The position numbers and the translations under genes are program-made. From Fulvimarina sp040239565 (GTDB lineage Bacteria > Pseudomonadota > Alphaproteobacteria > Rhizobiales > Rhizobiaceae): a stretch of 64,000 bases of DNA. Shown here in pieces: positions 54,114 to 63,458 of the stretch. Below the pieces are notes generated by a model. It was not told where the DNA came from. It ran no database searches and was given only the letters and a program-made list of their open reading frames with translations. Within the stretch, counting starts at the first letter, position 1; every line of letters starts with the position of its first letter. The stretch lies in assembly GCF_040239565.1 (NCBI RefSeq), contig NZ_JBEHWS010000004.1, forward strand, positions 248,001 through 312,000, in the 5' to 3' direction.

Positions 54114-55418
54114 ATGTTTAAGGTGAGATTTTTTAGAGATGACAGCGGCAATTTCGGTATGATCGCCGCGCTGCTCGTACTTCCGATCATGCTCGCCGCT
54201 GGCGGAGCCATCGACATGACCCGGCTCCAGGCGGCGAAGTCGCAACTCGATGCGGCGGCCGATGCGGCGGTTCTATCGGCGCTCTCCCCCTCGAGCCCGA
54301 CATTCGAAAAGGCCATACTCATGGCCGGGGACGGCAAGATTGAAGGCGGCGAAGCGCTGATCGAACGGGTGGCCAAGGCAAACCTACTCAACCGGATTCA
54401 GTTGGACGATGTGGAAATTGATCCGAAACTGACGAAGACGGGAAATGTGCTCGTTTCCGAGATCGAATATTCGGCGGACGTCCAGATGCATTTCGGTGGT
54501 TTGTTCGGGAAGAAGGTCAGGACCGTAACCGGTAAGGTTCGAGCCGAAACCGCTATTGGCGCGCCGATTGATTTCTACATGCTACTCGATAACACGCCAT
54601 CGATGGGCGTAGGCGCCACACCGCGAGATATCCAAACTCTTTTGGACAACACGGGAAATGGCGGTAGGGGCGACGAAGAAAAGTGCGCGTTTGCATGCCA
54701 CCAGATGGATAAAGCAAATAACTACTACAATCTTGCCAAGTCCCTCGGTGTCAAAATGCGTATTGATGTCGTGCGCCACGCGACACAGCGATTGACGGAG
54801 CGAGCGAAGAAGGTCCGTCAGACGCCTGACCAGTTTCGGATGGCTGTCTATTCATTCGGAAAACGAGCAGAAGCAATGGGTTTCACGGAAGTGGCGCCAC
54901 TCACTGGTGATCTCGATAGCGTAAGTGCCAAGACCGACGCTCTCGACCTCATGACCATCCCTACAAAGAATTTCTTCAATGATCAGCTGACATCGTTCGA
55001 CGACACTTTAAAATCAGCAAGCAAAGAAATTCCGGCCAAGGGTACGGATGGAAAAAGCGACCGCCGACAAATCCTATTCTTCGTATCCGACGGAGTCGCC
55101 GACTCATACAAGCCTTATGGTTGCACCAAGAGGCTGACCAAGGCGACACGCTGCCAAGAGCCGATCGATGTGAAATACTGCGAGAAGTTAAAGAAACGAG
55201 ACGTCGAGATCGCCGTTCTCTACACCACCTATCTGCCCCTCTGGAATAACGAGTGGTATCGAAATTGGATACAACCGTTCTCTAACGAAATCGCCCCGAA
55301 AATGAAGGAATGTGCATCGCCTGGTTTCTTCTTTGAAGTCAGCCTCAGCGAAGGCATCGAGGAGGCGATGGAAGCCCTTTTCATGAAGACGGTCTCTCAG
55401 CCGCGCCTAACGAACTGA
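54114..55418 (+). CDS. TadG-like pilus-assembly/vWA-domain protein
   Basis: 434 residues. The N-terminal TadE-like segment (SGNFGMIAALLVLPIMLAAG, residues 11-30) is a single membrane anchor. A vWA domain begins near residue 150 with the metal-ion site LLDNTPSMG (D159, T161, S163). Cysteines at several later positions suggest disulfides outside the cytoplasm. Codon and base use are less GC-rich than the neighbours. No other tad or flp pilus genes are present, so it is an orphan copy. Confidence 0.85.
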   Translation: MFKVRFFRDDSGNFGMIAALLVLPIMLAAGGAIDMTRLQAAKSQLDAAADAAVLSALSPSSPTFEKAILMAGDGKIEGGEALIERVAKANLLNRIQLDDVEIDPKLTKTGNVLVSEIEYSADVQMHFGGLFGKKVRTVTGKVRAETAIGAPIDFYMLLDNTPSMGVGATPRDIQTLLDNTGNGGRGDEEKCAFACHQMDKANNYYNLAKSLGVKMRIDVVRHATQRLTERAKKVRQTPDQFRMAVYSFGKRAEAMGFTEVAPLTGDLDSVSAKTDALDLMTIPTKNFFNDQLTSFDDTLKSASKEIPAKGTDGKSDRRQILFFVSDGVADSYKPYGCTKRLTKATRCQEPIDVKYCEKLKKRDVEIAVLYTTYLPLWNNEWYRNWIQPFSNEIAPKMKECASPGFFFEVSLSEGIEEAMEALFMKTVSQPRLTN

Positions 55419-55444
55419 GGGCAACTTTATCCGAGGGATGTACG

Positions 55445-55483
55445 GGCTCCGTTGCACTGATCTTCAGTGTGGCGGAGCCTTTT
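55445..55483 (+). terminator. Terminator after the TadG-like gene
   Basis: GGCTCCG pairs with CGGAGCC and, inside, CACTGA pairs with TCAGTG, followed by TTTT. The remainder up to 55676 holds no gene. Confidence 0.8.
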
Positions 55484-55676
55484 GCCGTCCCGGAGGCACC
55501 CTTCCCCGCTTTGAATGGTCAGCCAATGAATGAGGCACTGAAAGCGCGAAACCCGAGCGTAGCTTCAGCATTGGGCTTTATGTGACCGGCACAAAAAAGA
55601 GCCGAACACCAGGCATCAATGACATCGGTCGTCTGGTTCATCGTCTCGAGGCCGAACAAGCAAACCGAAGCAATTC

Positions 55677-56414
55677 ATGATTCCGGACTGGCTCCATCTT
55701 CTCGCAATCATCCTGATCCTCGCGGGTCTCTTGTCTTCCCTCATCCTGCTTGCGATTGTCATCTATCGCCCGCAGCATATGGCCGTAATGAATTTCGTCT
55801 GGCCGATCACCGGGCTCTATGCCGGCCCGCTCGCGCTCTGGGGCTATTTCAAATACGGCTGGCTGGCACGCGACGACATCGCGCGGGCCGCGATGGAAAA
55901 CGACAAACCGATGCCGCACATGGAGAAGACGCCATTCTTTGCCTCGGTCGGCAAAGGCGCGACCCATTGCGGCGCGGGCTGCACGATCGCCGACATCATT
56001 GCGGAAACGGTTGCCTTCCTCTTCCCGGCGGTCGCGATCGTCTTCGGGTATGAAACCCTCTTTTCGGAAAAGATCTTCGCCGTCTGGATCTTCGATTACA
56101 TTCTCGCGCTGATCATCGGCATCGCGTTTCAATATGCTTCGATCAAGCCGATGAATCCGGACATGAGCCGAGGCGGCGCGCTGAAGGCTGCGATCAAGGC
56201 CGACATCCTGTCGCTGACGGCTTGGCAGGTGGGAATGTATGGCTTCATGGCGCTGGCGCACTTCGTCCTGTTCGGAGCACTGATCGGCGTCGCTATCGAT
56301 CCGTCCACTCCCGAATTCTGGGCCTCCATGCAGATCGCCATGATCTGCGGATTCCTGACATCCTACCCGGTCAACCGCTGGCTGATCTCGAAGGGTCTCA
56401 AAGAGCGAATGTAG
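55677..56414 (+). CDS. DUF4396 integral membrane protein
   Basis: 245 residues. About six membrane segments, with the signature THCGAGCTIADIIAE (H97, C98, C101-region) between the second and third. The His-Cys pattern suggests a metal- or redox-linked role, but the function is unknown. It opens at an ATG 258 bp after the vWA gene and is followed by hslU after 183 bp. Confidence 0.82.
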   Translation: MIPDWLHLLAIILILAGLLSSLILLAIVIYRPQHMAVMNFVWPITGLYAGPLALWGYFKYGWLARDDIARAAMENDKPMPHMEKTPFFASVGKGATHCGAGCTIADIIAETVAFLFPAVAIVFGYETLFSEKIFAVWIFDYILALIIGIAFQYASIKPMNPDMSRGGALKAAIKADILSLTAWQVGMYGFMALAHFVLFGALIGVAIDPSTPEFWASMQIAMICGFLTSYPVNRWLISKGLKERM

Positions 56415-56597
56415 CCTGTGCGACGCCTGCCGGCCGAGGCATGTTCTCTCGCAAGGCGCTGGCGTTCGAACCTGCCTTAAAGGGCGCACTGGCGAATCTC
56501 GCAGCTCCAACCCATGTAGCGGTTTCAGAATAAGGGCGGGCCAACGCCCGCAGACGAAGGACAGGCCGGCGACGAGCCCGCCAAACCCAGACGAGCC

Positions 56598-57899
56598 ATG
56601 ACAGATTATTCCCCCCGCGAGATCGTATCCGAACTCGACCGCCACATCATCGGCCAGAAGGACGCCAAGCGCGCCGTCGCAGTCGCACTGCGCAATCGTT
56701 GGCGCCGGCAGCAGCTCGAACCGGGCCTGCGCGAAGAGGTGATGCCAAAGAACATCCTGATGATCGGCCCCACCGGCGTCGGCAAGACGGAAATTTCCCG
56801 CCGCTTGGCCAAGCTCGCGGGTGCGCCCTTCATCAAGATCGAGGCGACGAAGTTCACCGAGGTCGGCTACGTAGGCCGCGACGTGGAGCAGATCATCCGC
56901 GATCTCGTCGAGATCGGCATCGGCATCGTGCGGGAGAAAAAGCGGGAAGAGGTTAAGGCCAAGGCCCATAAGGGAGCCGAGGATCGCGTCCTCGAAGCGC
57001 TCGTCGGCAAGTCTGCCTCGCCCGCCACGAAGGACTCTTTTCGCAAGAAACTGCGCGATGGCGAACTCGACGACAAGGAGATCGACGTCGAGATCTCCGA
57101 CACGTCGAACCCCATGGGCGGCATGGACATTCCCGGCATGCCCGGCGCCAATATCGGCGTCCTCAACCTGTCGGAGATGTTCGGCAAGGCGATGAACCGC
57201 ACCAAGCAGGTGCGCACGACGGTTCGCGACTCCTACGATCTCTTGATCGGCGAGGAATCCGACAAGCTGCTCGACCAGGAGCAGCTCACCCGCGAAGCGG
57301 TCGAAGCGGTGCAGAACAACGGTATCGTCTTCCTCGACGAGATCGACAAGGTGGCGAACAAGGACGGCCATTCCGCCGGCGTCTCCCGCGAAGGCGTGCA
57401 GCGCGATCTCCTGCCGCTGGTCGAAGGCACGACCGTTGCGACTAAGCATGGACCGGTGAAGACCGACCACATCTTGTTCATCGCCTCCGGTGCGTTCCAC
57501 GTCTCCAAGCCGTCGGACCTGCTGCCAGAGCTTCAGGGCCGCCTGCCGATCCGCGTCGAACTCCGCGCCCTCACCCGTGAGGACTTCCGCCGGATTCTCA
57601 CCGAAACCGAAGCCTCGCTCATCAAGCAGTACATTGCCTTGATGAAGACCGAGAACGTGAACCTAGAGATCACCGAGGACGCAATCGACGCTCTGGCCGA
57701 CACGGCAGTGAAGCTGAACGGCTCGGTGGAAAACATCGGCGCCCGCCGGCTCCAGACGGTTATGGAGCGGGTTCTCGACGACATCTCGTTCGAGGCCCCG
57801 GACAAGGGCGGCGAGACCTACACGATCGATGCGGCCTATGTGCACAATGCGCTCGACGGCATTGCGGGCGACACGGACCTCTCGCGCTTCATCCTCTGA
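56598..57899 (+). CDS. hslU: ATP-dependent protease ATPase subunit HslU
   Basis: 433 residues of the ClpY AAA+ unfoldase. Walker A GPTGVGKTE is at 57-64, followed by an inserted I domain (about 110-230), Walker B VFLDEIDK and the C-terminal LSRFIL that docks on HslV. Its partner protease gene hslV, normally next to it, is not seen in this window. It ends just before the dctB control region. Confidence 0.96.
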   Translation: MTDYSPREIVSELDRHIIGQKDAKRAVAVALRNRWRRQQLEPGLREEVMPKNILMIGPTGVGKTEISRRLAKLAGAPFIKIEATKFTEVGYVGRDVEQIIRDLVEIGIGIVREKKREEVKAKAHKGAEDRVLEALVGKSASPATKDSFRKKLRDGELDDKEIDVEISDTSNPMGGMDIPGMPGANIGVLNLSEMFGKAMNRTKQVRTTVRDSYDLLIGEESDKLLDQEQLTREAVEAVQNNGIVFLDEIDKVANKDGHSAGVSREGVQRDLLPLVEGTTVATKHGPVKTDHILFIASGAFHVSKPSDLLPELQGRLPIRVELRALTREDFRRILTETEASLIKQYIALMKTENVNLEITEDAIDALADTAVKLNGSVENIGARRLQTVMERVLDDISFEAPDKGGETYTIDAAYVHNALDGIAGDTDLSRFIL

Positions 57900-57929
57900 T
57901 GCCCCAGTGACTGGCTCCCTTTCTCCAGG

Positions 57930-57951
57930 TTTTGGCACTATCGTGCCAAAA
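57930..57951. promoter_or_regulatory. Perfect palindrome running into the dctB start codon
   Basis: TTTTGGCAC and GTGCCAAAA are perfect 9-bp arms around TATC. The last base of the right arm is the A of the dctB ATG. It could be the hslU terminator, an operator, or an RNA hairpin controlling dctB translation. It is not a good sigma-54 match because the -24/-12 spacing is one base short. Confidence 0.6.
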
Positions 57952-59771
57952 TGCTTGGAGGATGGGCGCTAGATTTCATGGGGTGGGAAGCCACAAGTGC
58001 GCCTGCGCAGTCGGGCCGCCCGGCAATCCGGCGCCGGTTTTGGCTCCTGCGAGGCTTTGCGGCGGTATCGATCGTCGCGATTGCAATTCTCGCGATCGTC
58101 CTTGCCGGTCGGTTCGCCGCCGATCGAGAGCGTGAGCGGATCGTCCGCGATGCGGTCGAGACGCTCAACGTGCAGACCGCCGTCCTCGAAGGCATTCTCG
58201 ACAAATATCGCCTGCTGACGCCGCTGGTCGCGCAGGCTCGCGAGATAAGGTCGATTCTGTCACCGCCCGGCGCACCGCTGATCGAGATCGACCGGAATGA
58301 AGCGCTGTTAGAGGTGGGGCGCATCACGGCGATGTCGGGTGCTCTCGATGTCGCGCTTCTCTCGGCGGATCGCGAGATCATCGCTTCCTCTCGAAACCGG
58401 TTGTCGCTGGAGGACGATGAGGTGCAGTCAGCCCTCGACGTCGCTTCCGAAGGCCGGCTCGGTCGTCAGAGCCTCATCCTTCCCGATGGCGAACGGGCTT
58501 ATCTGTTTACCTGGATGGTCCGCCGCGAGCGCAATATTCTCGGCTATGTCACCGTGCTCGTCGGTTTCGAGTCAGTCGAATCGACCTGGGCGCTCTCGAA
58601 GAACCCAATTCTCGTCACCGACAAATTCGACCGAATATTTCTGACGAACCGTCCCGAATGGGGGATAGAAACCCTTCCAGCTATCGATTCCGCGGCATGG
58701 TTCGCCCGTATCGGCGATCTCGATGTGCCCTACCTCGAACGAACGCGCTACATGCCCCTCCTCGAATGGCAGGTGCACGTGCTGGCCAGCACCAGCGCGA
58801 TAACGCAGGCCGCACTCTATTCTCAGGCTCTTGCCGCGCTTCTCGTGGTTCTCTTCGCTTCAACCATCGGCGTCCTGATCCGCAGGCGTGAACAGGCGAT
58901 CCTGCGCGAGCGCCGCGACCGATCGGTCGCTCTGAAGCTTGAGCGCAAGGTGCGCGACCGGACGCGGGCCCTCAGCCGTGCCAATCAGACCCTCACCGGC
59001 GAAGTCGAAGAACGCCGACAGACGGAAGAGAAACTACGCAAGACGCAGAACGAACTGGTTCAGACCGCGAAGCTCGCAGGGCTCGGTCAGATGGCGGCGA
59101 CACTCGGCCACGAGTTCAACCAGCCGATTGCCGCGATCCGGACCTATGCCGACAATGCCGAACGCCTGATCGCCAGCGACCGAACCGAGATGGCGGCGCA
59201 AAACCTCAAGCGCATCACTGCGATGACCGAGCGCATGGCGGAAATGTCGAAGACGCTCCTCGCCTTCGCCCGCAAACCCGGAACCACATCGAGCCCGATC
59301 GCGCTCGGCGCGGTCCTCGACGAGGCGATGATTCTCGTTCGTCCGCGCCTCAAGAAGACGGGTATCAAGCTCACCATCGCACCGGAATTGCGGGATGTGG
59401 AAGTGATCGGCGGAAAGATCCGGCTGAGCCAGGTGTTCGTCAATCTCATCAACAACGCGGCCGATGCGATCGGCGAGACCTCGGGAAGCCGGATCGAAGT
59501 CACCCTTTCGCGAAGTTCGGTGGATGGCATTGCGGAGATCGAAATCCGCGACGACGGACCGGGCATTCCTACTGAGATGCAGTCCGAAATCTTCGAACCC
59601 TTCTTCACCACGAAATCGAGTGGCGAAGGCATCGGGATTGGCCTTTCCATCGTCTCCAACATTCTTGCGGATTTCGGCGGAACCATCAGGCTCCTCAAAA
59701 GCGGCCCGGAGGGAACGGTGTTTGCAATTCGTCTGCGAAACGCCGATAGCGCGGCGATTGCCGCCGAATAG
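57951..59771 (+). CDS. dctB: C4-dicarboxylate sensor histidine kinase
   Basis: 606 residues. A first membrane segment (about 32-55) and a second (about 285-305) enclose a periplasmic sensor; the kinase has the H-box LGHEFNQPIAAI with the phosphorylated H387, then INNAADAIGE and GPGIPTE in the ATP domain. A coiled coil (about 325-375) links them. It phosphorylates DctD when C4-dicarboxylates are present. ATG 57951 has no ribosome site; ATG 57978 is an alternative. dctD follows after 20 bp. Confidence 0.93.
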   Translation: MLGGWALDFMGWEATSAPAQSGRPAIRRRFWLLRGFAAVSIVAIAILAIVLAGRFAADRERERIVRDAVETLNVQTAVLEGILDKYRLLTPLVAQAREIRSILSPPGAPLIEIDRNEALLEVGRITAMSGALDVALLSADREIIASSRNRLSLEDDEVQSALDVASEGRLGRQSLILPDGERAYLFTWMVRRERNILGYVTVLVGFESVESTWALSKNPILVTDKFDRIFLTNRPEWGIETLPAIDSAAWFARIGDLDVPYLERTRYMPLLEWQVHVLASTSAITQAALYSQALAALLVVLFASTIGVLIRRREQAILRERRDRSVALKLERKVRDRTRALSRANQTLTGEVEERRQTEEKLRKTQNELVQTAKLAGLGQMAATLGHEFNQPIAAIRTYADNAERLIASDRTEMAAQNLKRITAMTERMAEMSKTLLAFARKPGTTSSPIALGAVLDEAMILVRPRLKKTGIKLTIAPELRDVEVIGGKIRLSQVFVNLINNAADAIGETSGSRIEVTLSRSSVDGIAEIEIRDDGPGIPTEMQSEIFEPFFTTKSSGEGIGIGLSIVSNILADFGGTIRLLKSGPEGTVFAIRLRNADSAAIAAE

Positions 59772-59791
59772 GCTGAGCGGGAGCGACCTTC

Positions 59792-61180
59792 ATGCCCGAT
59801 CCAAGCGCCGCAGTCGTTCATCTGGTCGACGACGACGAGGATCTGCGCGACGCCCTCGCCCAAGGGCTCGAATTGGAAGGCTTGCCCGTCCGCATTCATC
59901 AGAACGGGTCCACGCTTCTCTCCCAGCTTCGGCACGACGCCTATGCGGTGGTCGTCAGCGACATTCGCATGAAGGGTCTCGACGGGCTGCAACTTTTGAA
60001 AGAAGCTCTCGCGATCGATCCGACGCTGCCGGTCATCCTGATTACCGGCCATGGCGACGTTCAGATGGCGGTGGATGCCATGCGGACCGGCGCCTACGAC
60101 TTCATCGAGAAGCCTTTCTCGGTATCGCGGCTCTACTCGGTCATCGAGCGCGCCCTCGAAAAGCGCCGCCTCGTCATGGAGAACCGGCTGCTGCGCTCGG
60201 TTCTCGACGGAGACCACGAACTGGCGGCACGGCTTGTCGGGCGAACACCGGCGATCCAGAGGCTTCGCAACGAGATATCGGCGCTTGCCGACACGGATGT
60301 CGATGTCCTCATCCTCGGAGAGACCGGCGCCGGCAAAGAGGTCGTCGCACGCGCACTGCACGATTTCGGCGACCGCAAGAAGGGCAATTTCGTCGCCATC
60401 AACTGCGCAGCTCTCCCGGCCGATATCATCGAATCGGAACTCTTCGGCCACGAGCCCGGCGCGTTCACCGGTGCCCAGAAGCAACGGATCGGCAAGCTGG
60501 AACATGCAGACGGAGGCACGATCTTTCTCGACGAGATTGAATCGATGCCGCTTGATCTTCAGGCAAAGCTTCTGAGGGCGATCGAGACCCGTACGATCGA
60601 GCGGCTGGGCTCTAACAAGCCGATCGAACTCGATATCCGCTTTCTCGCCGCGACCAAGACCGATCTTGCCGAGGCCGGCCGCAAGGGCAGGTTTCGCTCC
60701 GACCTCTATTATCGCCTCAACGTCGTGACGATGACGATCCCGCCGCTGAAGGAACGCCGCGAGGATATCCCGCTCCTGTTCTATCACCTTGCGCGCGAGG
60801 CGCGGGCGAGGTTCCGACGCGAAATCCCGCCGATCGCCCCGGAGATCGAGGCAATGCTGATCGGGCAGGACTGGCCCGGAAATGTCCGCGAGCTACGCAA
60901 TTACGCCGACCGGTTCGTCCTCGGTATGTGGCCGGGAGTGGCCGCCGCAAAGAAGTCCGAAACCGAGCGCCTTTCCGAGCCCGTCAGCGAGAAAGGTTCG
61001 CTCGCCGACCGGTTGGCGGCCTATGAAAAGCTCGTCATCGAAACGGAACTGTCGCGAAATCAAGGTGCGCTGAAGCCGACGTTCGAGGCGCTTCAGATTT
61101 CGCGCAAAGGTCTATACGACAAGATCAAAAGGCTCGGGATCGAAACAAGCGAACCCGACGAGGAGCGCAGCGACGCCTGA
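59792..61180 (+). CDS. dctD: C4-dicarboxylate response regulator, sigma-54 activator
   Basis: 462 residues. Receiver domain with phosphoacceptor D57 (VVSDIRM). The AAA+ domain has Walker A GETGAGKE (176-183), the sigma-54-binding GAFTGA loop (223-228) and Walker B GGTIFLDE (241-248). The C-terminal Fis-type helix-turn-helix ends SRKGLYDKIKRLGIE. It should activate the sigma-54 promoter before dctP. It is read with dctB. Confidence 0.94.
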   Translation: MPDPSAAVVHLVDDDEDLRDALAQGLELEGLPVRIHQNGSTLLSQLRHDAYAVVVSDIRMKGLDGLQLLKEALAIDPTLPVILITGHGDVQMAVDAMRTGAYDFIEKPFSVSRLYSVIERALEKRRLVMENRLLRSVLDGDHELAARLVGRTPAIQRLRNEISALADTDVDVLILGETGAGKEVVARALHDFGDRKKGNFVAINCAALPADIIESELFGHEPGAFTGAQKQRIGKLEHADGGTIFLDEIESMPLDLQAKLLRAIETRTIERLGSNKPIELDIRFLAATKTDLAEAGRKGRFRSDLYYRLNVVTMTIPPLKERREDIPLLFYHLAREARARFRREIPPIAPEIEAMLIGQDWPGNVRELRNYADRFVLGMWPGVAAAKKSETERLSEPVSEKGSLADRLAAYEKLVIETELSRNQGALKPTFEALQISRKGLYDKIKRLGIETSEPDEERSDA

Positions 61181-61305
61181 AGGGGTTTTTCAGCTTCGAA
61201 CCGCAAACCTCTTCGGTCCATGAGTTGCGCCTACAGCACCAGAAACCGATGTGTCGTCAGCTGCCGATCGGCGGAGCCGACGATGGGTAGCTCGCTACAC
61301 AACGA

Positions 61306-61328
61306 GCCCGTTCGCATTCGTGACGGGC
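61306..61328. promoter_or_regulatory. Inverted repeat, candidate DctD-binding site
   Basis: GCCCGT and ACGGGC separated by 11 bp. It lies about 70-90 bp upstream of the -24 element of the dctP promoter, a usual distance for a sigma-54 activator site. The remaining part of 61181-61621 has no gene. Confidence 0.4.
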
Positions 61329-61397
61329 AGCGGCGGTCGCCCCCTAACGCCCTGAAAATCCGCACCTCTCCAACAAATCTCTGCTAATATTGAAAAC

Positions 61398-61413
61398 TGG
61401 CACGACAGATGCA
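61398..61413 (+). promoter_or_regulatory. Sigma-54 promoter of dctPQM
   Basis: TGGCACGACAGATGCA fits TGGCAC-N5-TTGCA with one mismatch (A for the first T of -12). It is 209 bp upstream of the dctP ATG and directly downstream of the sigma-54 activator gene dctD. Confidence 0.7.
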
Positions 61414-61621
61414 GAACGTTTTGTATCGCGGTGGCGGGAGGCATTGCGAGACTTTGGTAGCCGGCCCCTCACGGCTGTGCCTTACCCAATCGAAGACGTT
61501 TCTTCAGCCATCCCGCATGTTGCGTGTCACGCTTAGCTGACGAACCGGAGCCCCCGGCTCGGCACGCGAAAAACGCCAATTCAAACGGATCGCCAAGATC
61601 CGCCACGGAGGAGACATTCCC

Positions 61622-62680
61622 ATGAAGAATCTCATGCTCGGTACGATCTCGGGCCTCGCGCTCGTTCTGGCCGCCGGTGCCGCACAGGCGCAGAGCGATG
61701 CCTGCGGCGACGGAGAGACCGTCATCAAGTTCAGCCATGTCGTCGCCGACAGCGGCCATCCGAAGGGAGACGCGGCGCAGCTGCTCGCCAAAAACATCAA
61801 CGAGCAGATGGACGGCAAGGCCTGCATGCAGGTGTTCCCGAACTCGACGCTCTACGACGACGACAAGGTGATGGAGGCTCTGCTCCTCGGCGACGTCCAG
61901 CTCGCCGCGCCGTCGCTGTCGAAGTTCGAGGCCTACACCAAGCAGCTCCGCCTCTACGATCTGCCCTTCCTCTTCCCGACCCTCGAAGATGCGAACAGCT
62001 ATCTCGCTTCCGACGATGCGACCGAACTTCTCGCCGCACTCGAGGACGAGGGCTACAAGGGCCTCGGCTATATCGCATCCGGCCTCAAGCAGTTCTCGGC
62101 CAACAAGCCGCTCTTGAAGCCTGAAGACGCTTCGGGTCTCAAGTTCCGCGTCCAGACCTCCGACGTCGCGGTGGCGATGATCGAGGCGATGAACGCTTCC
62201 GCCCAGAAGCTCGCCTTCAAGGAGGTCTACGGCGCCCTTCAGACCGGCGTTGTGGACGGCCAGGAAAACACCTGGTGCAATATCTACACCCAGAAGTTCT
62301 TCGAAGTGCAGGACGGCATCACCGAGACGAACCACCAGCTTCTCGCCTACGGCGTGATCACCAGCCAGGACTGGCTCGACAGCCTCGACGAGGATGTACG
62401 CGAGCAATTTCTGCAGATCCTCGGTGACACACTTGAGGAGGCGAACCAGCAGGTCGCCGATCAGGAAGCCACCTGCCGCAGCTCGATTACCGAGGCCGGA
62501 ACCGAGATCCGCGAACTCGACGATAGCCAGCGTCAGGTCTGGGTCGACACGATGAAGCCCGTCTGGGACCAATTCGAAGACGATATCGGTGCCGACGTGA
62601 TCGAAACTGCCGAGAGCTACGGCTCCACCGAAAAGGCTGATGCAGGAAGCGAAGGCTCCGCCGAGCAGTCCGCGAACTGA
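61622..62680 (+). CDS. dctP: TRAP transporter C4-dicarboxylate-binding subunit
   Basis: 352 residues. A signal peptide ends near residue 23 (AQAQSD). The mature DctP domain has KFSHVVADSGHPKGDAAQ at its start and the carboxylate-binding arginine stretch LKFRVQTSDV near residue 175, followed by FKEVYGALQTGVVDGQENTW. It captures succinate, fumarate or malate in the periplasm. The Ser/Glu/Ala tail beyond residue 330 is unusual in length. Positioned behind dctBD. Confidence 0.94.
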   Translation: MKNLMLGTISGLALVLAAGAAQAQSDACGDGETVIKFSHVVADSGHPKGDAAQLLAKNINEQMDGKACMQVFPNSTLYDDDKVMEALLLGDVQLAAPSLSKFEAYTKQLRLYDLPFLFPTLEDANSYLASDDATELLAALEDEGYKGLGYIASGLKQFSANKPLLKPEDASGLKFRVQTSDVAVAMIEAMNASAQKLAFKEVYGALQTGVVDGQENTWCNIYTQKFFEVQDGITETNHQLLAYGVITSQDWLDSLDEDVREQFLQILGDTLEEANQQVADQEATCRSSITEAGTEIRELDDSQRQVWVDTMKPVWDQFEDDIGADVIETAESYGSTEKADAGSEGSAEQSAN

Positions 62681-62696
62681 TAGCGCCATAAACGAT

Positions 62697-62721
62697 CGGG
62701 CCGTGCCAAGAGCATGGCCCG
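62697..62721 (+). terminator. Hairpin between dctP and dctQ
   Basis: CGGGCCGTGC and GCATGGCCCG pair over 10 bp with one G-T wobble and a CAAGA loop. No T-run follows, so it may protect the dctP message or give partial termination. Confidence 0.6.
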
Positions 62722-62755
62722 CTCATGTGCCCTTTGGGGCCATCGGGAGGAAATC

Positions 62756-63451
62756 ATGGAACTTTTGGGGATGACCATCGCGCTTCTTGCGCTGGTCGCG
62801 GCCTTGTATGCGGCCGAGCGGGCCTTTCCCGCCGCCGTCGAGCGTCTGGAAGAGAACGTGATCGCCATCCTGATGGCGCTGATCACGCTGATCTCCTTCT
62901 TTCAGGTCGTCGGACGTTACGGCTTCAATTCCGGCTGGCAGGGCTCGCTGGAAGCGACCCGAATCCTGTTTGCCTGGCTCATTCTCTTCGGCATGGCCTA
63001 CGGCGTGAAGGTCGGCATCCATCTCGGTGTCGATGCGGTCATCCGCCTCTTCCCCAAACCGCTCTTCAAGGCTGCCGCTCTGTTCGGCGCGTTCGCGACG
63101 TTCGCCTATGGCATGCTGCTTCTCTATTCGGGCTGGCTCGCCTTCTTCGGCGCGGATGTTTCGTCGAACTGGCGGCAGAGCGGTGCCATCGGCTACTGGA
63201 CTTTCATGTTCGACCGGGGCACCGGCCTCGATGAACTGCGCTATCCCGATTGGATGCAAACGGCGTTCGGTCTTCAGGACCGCGTCCAGCGCTGGGTCGC
63301 TTATCTCATGCTACCTGTGGGCCTTGCCCTCCTTTCCTACCGTTCCCTTCAAGCGCTCGTCGAGATCGCGCGGGGCAACAGGGAGCTCATCGTAGCGGGC
63401 CACGAGGCGGAAGACCTCGTCCAGCAGAACCTCAACACGCTCAAGGACTGA
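62756..63451 (+). CDS. dctQ: TRAP transporter small permease subunit
   Basis: 231 residues, four membrane segments, with the family pattern RYGFNSGWQGSLEATRILFAW near residues 57-77. A GGGAGGAAATC ribosome site precedes the ATG at 62756. It bridges DctP and the large DctM permease. It lies 7 bp before dctM. Confidence 0.93.
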   Translation: MELLGMTIALLALVAALYAAERAFPAAVERLEENVIAILMALITLISFFQVVGRYGFNSGWQGSLEATRILFAWLILFGMAYGVKVGIHLGVDAVIRLFPKPLFKAAALFGAFATFAYGMLLLYSGWLAFFGADVSSNWRQSGAIGYWTFMFDRGTGLDELRYPDWMQTAFGLQDRVQRWVAYLMLPVGLALLSYRSLQALVEIARGNRELIVAGHEAEDLVQQNLNTLKD

Positions 63452-63458
63452 CCGGACC

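Noticed and set aside
57930..57951. Sigma-54 promoter reading of the dctB palindrome
   Set aside because: TGGCAC is present, but the GC of a -12 element falls one base too close and the sequence is better explained as a perfect dyad.
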